A DNA stretch of 10,156 nucleotides from an uncultured Rhizobiaceae group bacterium (GTDB lineage: Bacteria; Pseudomonadota; Alphaproteobacteria; Rhizobiales; Rhizobiaceae): contig CAJQOR010000145.1 in the NCBI GenBank assembly GCA_905479965.1, positions 1-10,156 on the forward strand, written 5' to 3'. The stretch's first letter is position 1. The number at the start of each line of letters is the position of its first letter. The position numbers and the translations under genes are program-made. The notes under the pieces were generated by a model. The model worked only from the letters and a program-made list of their open reading frames with translations, searched no databases and had not been told where the DNA came from. This document shows, one piece after another, positions 8,208 to 10,156 of this stretch.

Positions 8208-8230
8208 AGATAATTTTAAAAGATAATTAT
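8208..8230 (+). promoter_or_regulatory. AT-rich direct repeat before the rod-binding gene
   Basis: The octamer AGATAATT occurs at 8208-8215 and again at 8221-8228, 13 bases apart. Across the second copy the sequence reads TTAA-N7-TTAT (8216-8230), one base off the CtrA consensus TTAA-N7-TTAA used for alphaproteobacterial flagellar genes. The 50-base gap between the coiled-coil gene and the next gene is AT-rich, so this match is weak evidence for a regulator site. Confidence 0.2.
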
Positions 8231-8247
8231 TTCAGCTAGGCAAAGTC

Positions 8248-8757
8248 ATGGCAGTTTCAGTTAATACAGATTTGATTATGGGCGTAATTAACGCTGCGCA
8301 ACCTTCAAGTATTGCTGCAGCGGATGCAAAGCTCAGTGCAAAGTCGGTCTCCAGAATTGAAATAGCCGCCGCTGGTGATGAGTTTGCAAAAGAATTACTA
8401 AACTCCCAAACACAATCAGCACCTGCAAGAGATCTGTCTGATCTACGCAGCAGCTTTAACCAACCAAACCAAACCGATGCCCACAAAAAGTTTGAGGCGA
8501 TGGTGCTTCATCAATTTGTACAGCATATGTTGCCAAGCGATTCCAGCGTGATCTTTGGTGAGGGCATGTCCGGTGATGTTTGGAAAGGGATGATGGCTCA
8601 GCAAATTGGTGATGCGATTGCCAAAGGTGGTGGGATTGGTATTGCGGATCAAATGCTCGCAGATAAGTCAAATGTTGATGCAAGCCCACTTGGTACAGCT
8701 GCCAACATCATAAATGCCCGACAGCGCGATTTAATCGACAGCTTAAACGATAACTAA
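8248..8757 (+). CDS. Rod-binding protein (FlgJ N-terminal domain, CheL type)
   Basis: This 169-residue protein carries only the rod-binding domain of FlgJ, which acts as a scaffold or cap for assembly of the flagellar rod in the periplasm. The domain lies at residues ~80-138: 'KKFEAMVLHQFVQHMLP', then 'SDVIFGEG'-like 'SSVIFGEGMSGDVWKGMMAQ' and 'QIGDAIAKGGGIGIADQML'. These match the family pattern FE......ml..m.........g.....y..m..q.....i...gG.Gia. The peptidoglycan hydrolase domain found in enteric FlgJ is absent, as is usual in alphaproteobacteria, where the protein is often named CheL or 'rod-binding protein'. The N-terminal ~75 residues are Ala/Ser-rich and probably flexible. A separate hydrolase must open the wall; none is in this window. 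The ATG at 8248 has a modest AGG upstream. Confidence 0.92.
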   Translation: MAVSVNTDLIMGVINAAQPSSIAAADAKLSAKSVSRIEIAAAGDEFAKELLNSQTQSAPARDLSDLRSSFNQPNQTDAHKKFEAMVLHQFVQHMLPSDSSVIFGEGMSGDVWKGMMAQQIGDAIAKGGGIGIADQMLADKSNVDASPLGTAANIINARQRDLIDSLNDN

Positions 8758-8785
8758 TCTCTGATTTGAAACAAGGACTACGGAA

Positions 8786-9178
8786 ATGAGACAAGCGGCA
8801 CGTACGACACAGCCAAATGAAATAAGATTTGGAAATGTTTTGGGGCGTTTGGAAGCTCTTCTGGATTTGGAAAATACTAAGATTGGTAAAGATGTAAGCT
8901 TTGATATTACAGCATCGAGCACGCATAAAAGCCGCTGCCTATACGAGATGACAACGTTGTTAAAAGGGTTTCGCCCGGAGCAAATTCGTCCCGAGCATCA
9001 GAGTCTTCTGGTCAAAGTTCAGGAGAAGTTGGCCGTCAACAAACGAAAACTTGAAATCCACATGGAAGCTGTTCGTGGTATCGCGGAGATGTTGAAAGAC
9101 GCCCACAAAGATGCCGAAGATGATGGAACTTATTCAATGAACCAGTTTGGTGGATACGGCGCTTACGAACTCTCATGA
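8786..9178 (+). CDS. Small helical flagellar protein, FlgN-like chaperone candidate
   Basis: This is a 130-residue soluble protein predicted to be nearly all helical. The first helix spans ~15-33 ('FGNVLGRLEALLDLENTKIG'), a second ~47-61 ('HKSRCLYEMTTLLKGF'), and a long third one ~72-112 contains 'NKRKLEIHMEAVRGIAEMLK'. Near the end is 'AEDDGTYS', which resembles a motif of conserved small proteins found beside flagellar genes in alphaproteobacteria, followed by a Gly/Tyr tail (NQFGGYGAYELS). Size, helical layout and N...L..h..A pattern fit a FlgN-type export chaperone for FlgK and FlgL, both encoded in this window. This assignment is inference. A strong AAGGA (8773-8777) precedes ATG 8786. 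The stop overlaps the next start in ATGA. Confidence 0.9.
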   Translation: MRQAARTTQPNEIRFGNVLGRLEALLDLENTKIGKDVSFDITASSTHKSRCLYEMTTLLKGFRPEQIRPEHQSLLVKVQEKLAVNKRKLEIHMEAVRGIAEMLKDAHKDAEDDGTYSMNQFGGYGAYELS

Positions 9179-9690
9179 TTAAAACCTTGATAATTGGTGT
9201 ATGGGTTGCAGCTGTTGCACTTGGTTCCGTGTATGGCGCCATCACGATGGCAATGCCGTCACCTCCGCAAGAAGAATTGGATCGCGCCGCGTTCTACGCC
9301 AGATTAGAACGCGTAGACAGTGATGTTATATCCGTCCCGGTTATCAGCGGTGGTAAGGTCCATGGATATTTTCTGACTCAGGTGAGTTTTCTTATCGAAC
9401 CAAAAGACATGGAAGTGTTTCCGATTACACCGCAGGAATTGCTCAACGATATTTTAATTACACAATTTATCGGCAACCGCATTATTGATTTTCCAAATAT
9501 GACCAATTTCAACCTTGAAGGTTTTCGAGAACTGGTTGGAACTGCACTCAACGAACGTGTTGGTCGAGATGTATATCATGACATCATCATTGGTCGTTTG
9601 GATTATCTCGGTAAAGCTGATATCAGATCAAACATCCGTCAAAAACGCTATTCTATGAGTGAAGGTGGCGAAGGTGTTGGCGAAGAGTAA
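9175..9690 (+). CDS. Single-pass membrane protein, FliL-like candidate
   Basis: This 171-residue protein has one N-terminal membrane segment (~residues 4-26, 'TLIIGVWVAAVALGSVYGAI') with no cleavage or lipobox motif, so it is likely anchored with its bulk in the periplasm. The periplasmic part includes 'VISVPVISGGKVHGYFLTQV' followed by 'SFLIEP', then a region with 'GFRELVGTALNERVGRDVYH' and 'DIIIGRLDYLGKADIRSNI'. It ends in a Gly/Glu-rich tail (GGEGVGEE). One anchor plus a domain with a strand, a helix ending in LN, and a final strand recalls FliL, the stator-associated basal-body protein, but no diagnostic FliL sequence was seen. Four-base overlap with the upstream gene ties it to the flagellar operon, of which it is the last gene here. 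Confidence 0.9.
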   Translation: MIKTLIIGVWVAAVALGSVYGAITMAMPSPPQEELDRAAFYARLERVDSDVISVPVISGGKVHGYFLTQVSFLIEPKDMEVFPITPQELLNDILITQFIGNRIIDFPNMTNFNLEGFRELVGTALNERVGRDVYHDIIIGRLDYLGKADIRSNIRQKRYSMSEGGEGVGEE

Positions 9691-9702
9691 GAAAATGCTT
9701 CC

Positions 9703-10156
9703 TTAATTCGCTTCAGGATTGCGGTATTGTTCATTCACGATACCGAATTCCGCCAGTAATCGTCCAAAAGCAATTTGCATATGATATAATCCTATGATCA
9801 ATGACTTGTGCTTAATTGCAGATTTTAAAGAACGAAATGGTGAAGCTGCCAATAAAAGGCATGATTTCAAAATCGTCTTGGCTCTATTGTTTGAAGCGCG
9901 GGTTTCGATGATCGCTGAAATCGCTCCATTGCGATAACTTCTCGCATTGACCCATCGAAAAGTAGAACGGCGCTCTGGCACATCTTCTAAAACAGGTGCT
10001 TCGTTGCACCATGCAAATGTGAAACCTTTTATTTGGCTGCGTCGGTAAAAATCACTATCACCGCCGCCAACAAAGTTGAATTGCGGCTCTAGAAAGGGTT
10101 GAGGCATTTTATCAAGCACACCGCGCGTAATGACAACATTGCCTGATGAGTATAAT
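9703..10156 (-). CDS. Family 2 glycosyltransferase, C-terminal part
   Basis: This is the 3' part (150 residues) of a minus-strand gene whose start lies beyond the right edge. It resembles the C-terminal half of inverting family 2 glycosyltransferases of the exopolysaccharide type. 'LYSSGNVVITRGVLDKM' is followed by 'FNFVGGGDSDFYRRSQIKGF', where the GG.D.DF.RR block includes the catalytic-base region. 'FAWCNEAPVLEDVPERRSTF' and 'RWVNARSYRNGAISAI' match the E.vP..R....W...R.yR.G pattern. A hydrophobic C-terminus (~residues 95-140) may lie on the inner membrane. It converges on the flagellar operon with 12 bases between stops, so it is probably a separate unit. A role in surface polysaccharide or glycan decoration is inferred; the sugar donor is unknown. 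Confidence 0.88.
   Translation of the reverse strand, partial: LYSSGNVVITRGVLDKMPQPFLEPQFNFVGGGDSDFYRRSQIKGFTFAWCNEAPVLEDVPERRSTFRWVNARSYRNGAISAIIETRASNNRAKTILKSCLLLAASPFRSLKSAIKHKSLIIGLYHMQIAFGRLLAEFGIVNEQYRNPEAN

Noticed and set aside
9722..9745. Inverted repeat as an intrinsic terminator
   Set aside because: It lies within coding sequence, has an 8-base loop and a G-T pair, and is not followed by a T run on either strand.
1..10156. CRISPR array, tRNA, insertion sequence or prophage signal
   Set aside because: No regularly spaced repeats, cloverleaf sequence, transposase, terminal inverted repeats or integrase were seen; nearly all bases are accounted for by flagellar genes.

Overview
The window is the distal part of a flagellar gene cluster from an alphaproteobacterium, most likely of the order Hyphomicrobiales (Rhizobiales). 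Two things support this. The flaF-flbT pair sits between the hook-filament junction genes and flgD, and the run flgE-flgK-flgL-flaF-flbT-flgD-fliQ-flhA-fliR matches the arrangement known from Sinorhizobium, Agrobacterium and Brucella. The base composition is visibly AT-leaning for that group, so a lower-GC (perhaps marine) relative is plausible, but the species cannot be named from the sequence.

Layout on the + strand: the 3' part of flgE (hook) runs off the left edge. It is followed by flgK and flgL (hook-filament junction), flaF and flbT (alphaproteobacterial regulators of flagellin synthesis), flgD (hook cap) and fliQ (export gate). A 198-base non-coding gap follows, the only sizeable one in the window. 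Then come flhA and fliR (export gate), a small coiled-coil gene (FliJ-like candidate), a stand-alone rod-binding gene (FlgJ N-terminal domain / CheL type), a small helical gene (FlgN-like chaperone candidate) and a single-pass membrane protein (FliL-like candidate). Twelve bases after that last stop, a converging minus-strand family 2 glycosyltransferase begins and runs off the right edge. It marks the end of the flagellar cluster.

The genes are tightly packed. There are 1- to 10-base overlaps at the leader ORF/flaF, flaF/flbT, flbT/flgD, flgD/fliQ, flhA/fliR and flgN-like/fliL-like junctions, which suggests a polycistronic message with translational coupling. The gap before flhA is the best place for an internal promoter. 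Together the genes supply the hook and its cap, the junction proteins, the FlaF/FlbT switch, three parts of the export gate, and probably the export chaperones for the junction proteins.

No mobile element, CRISPR array, tRNA, rRNA or clear foreign island is visible. The least characterised parts are the three small genes after fliR, an 11-codon leader ORF in front of flaF, and the repeat-containing fliQ-flhA gap.
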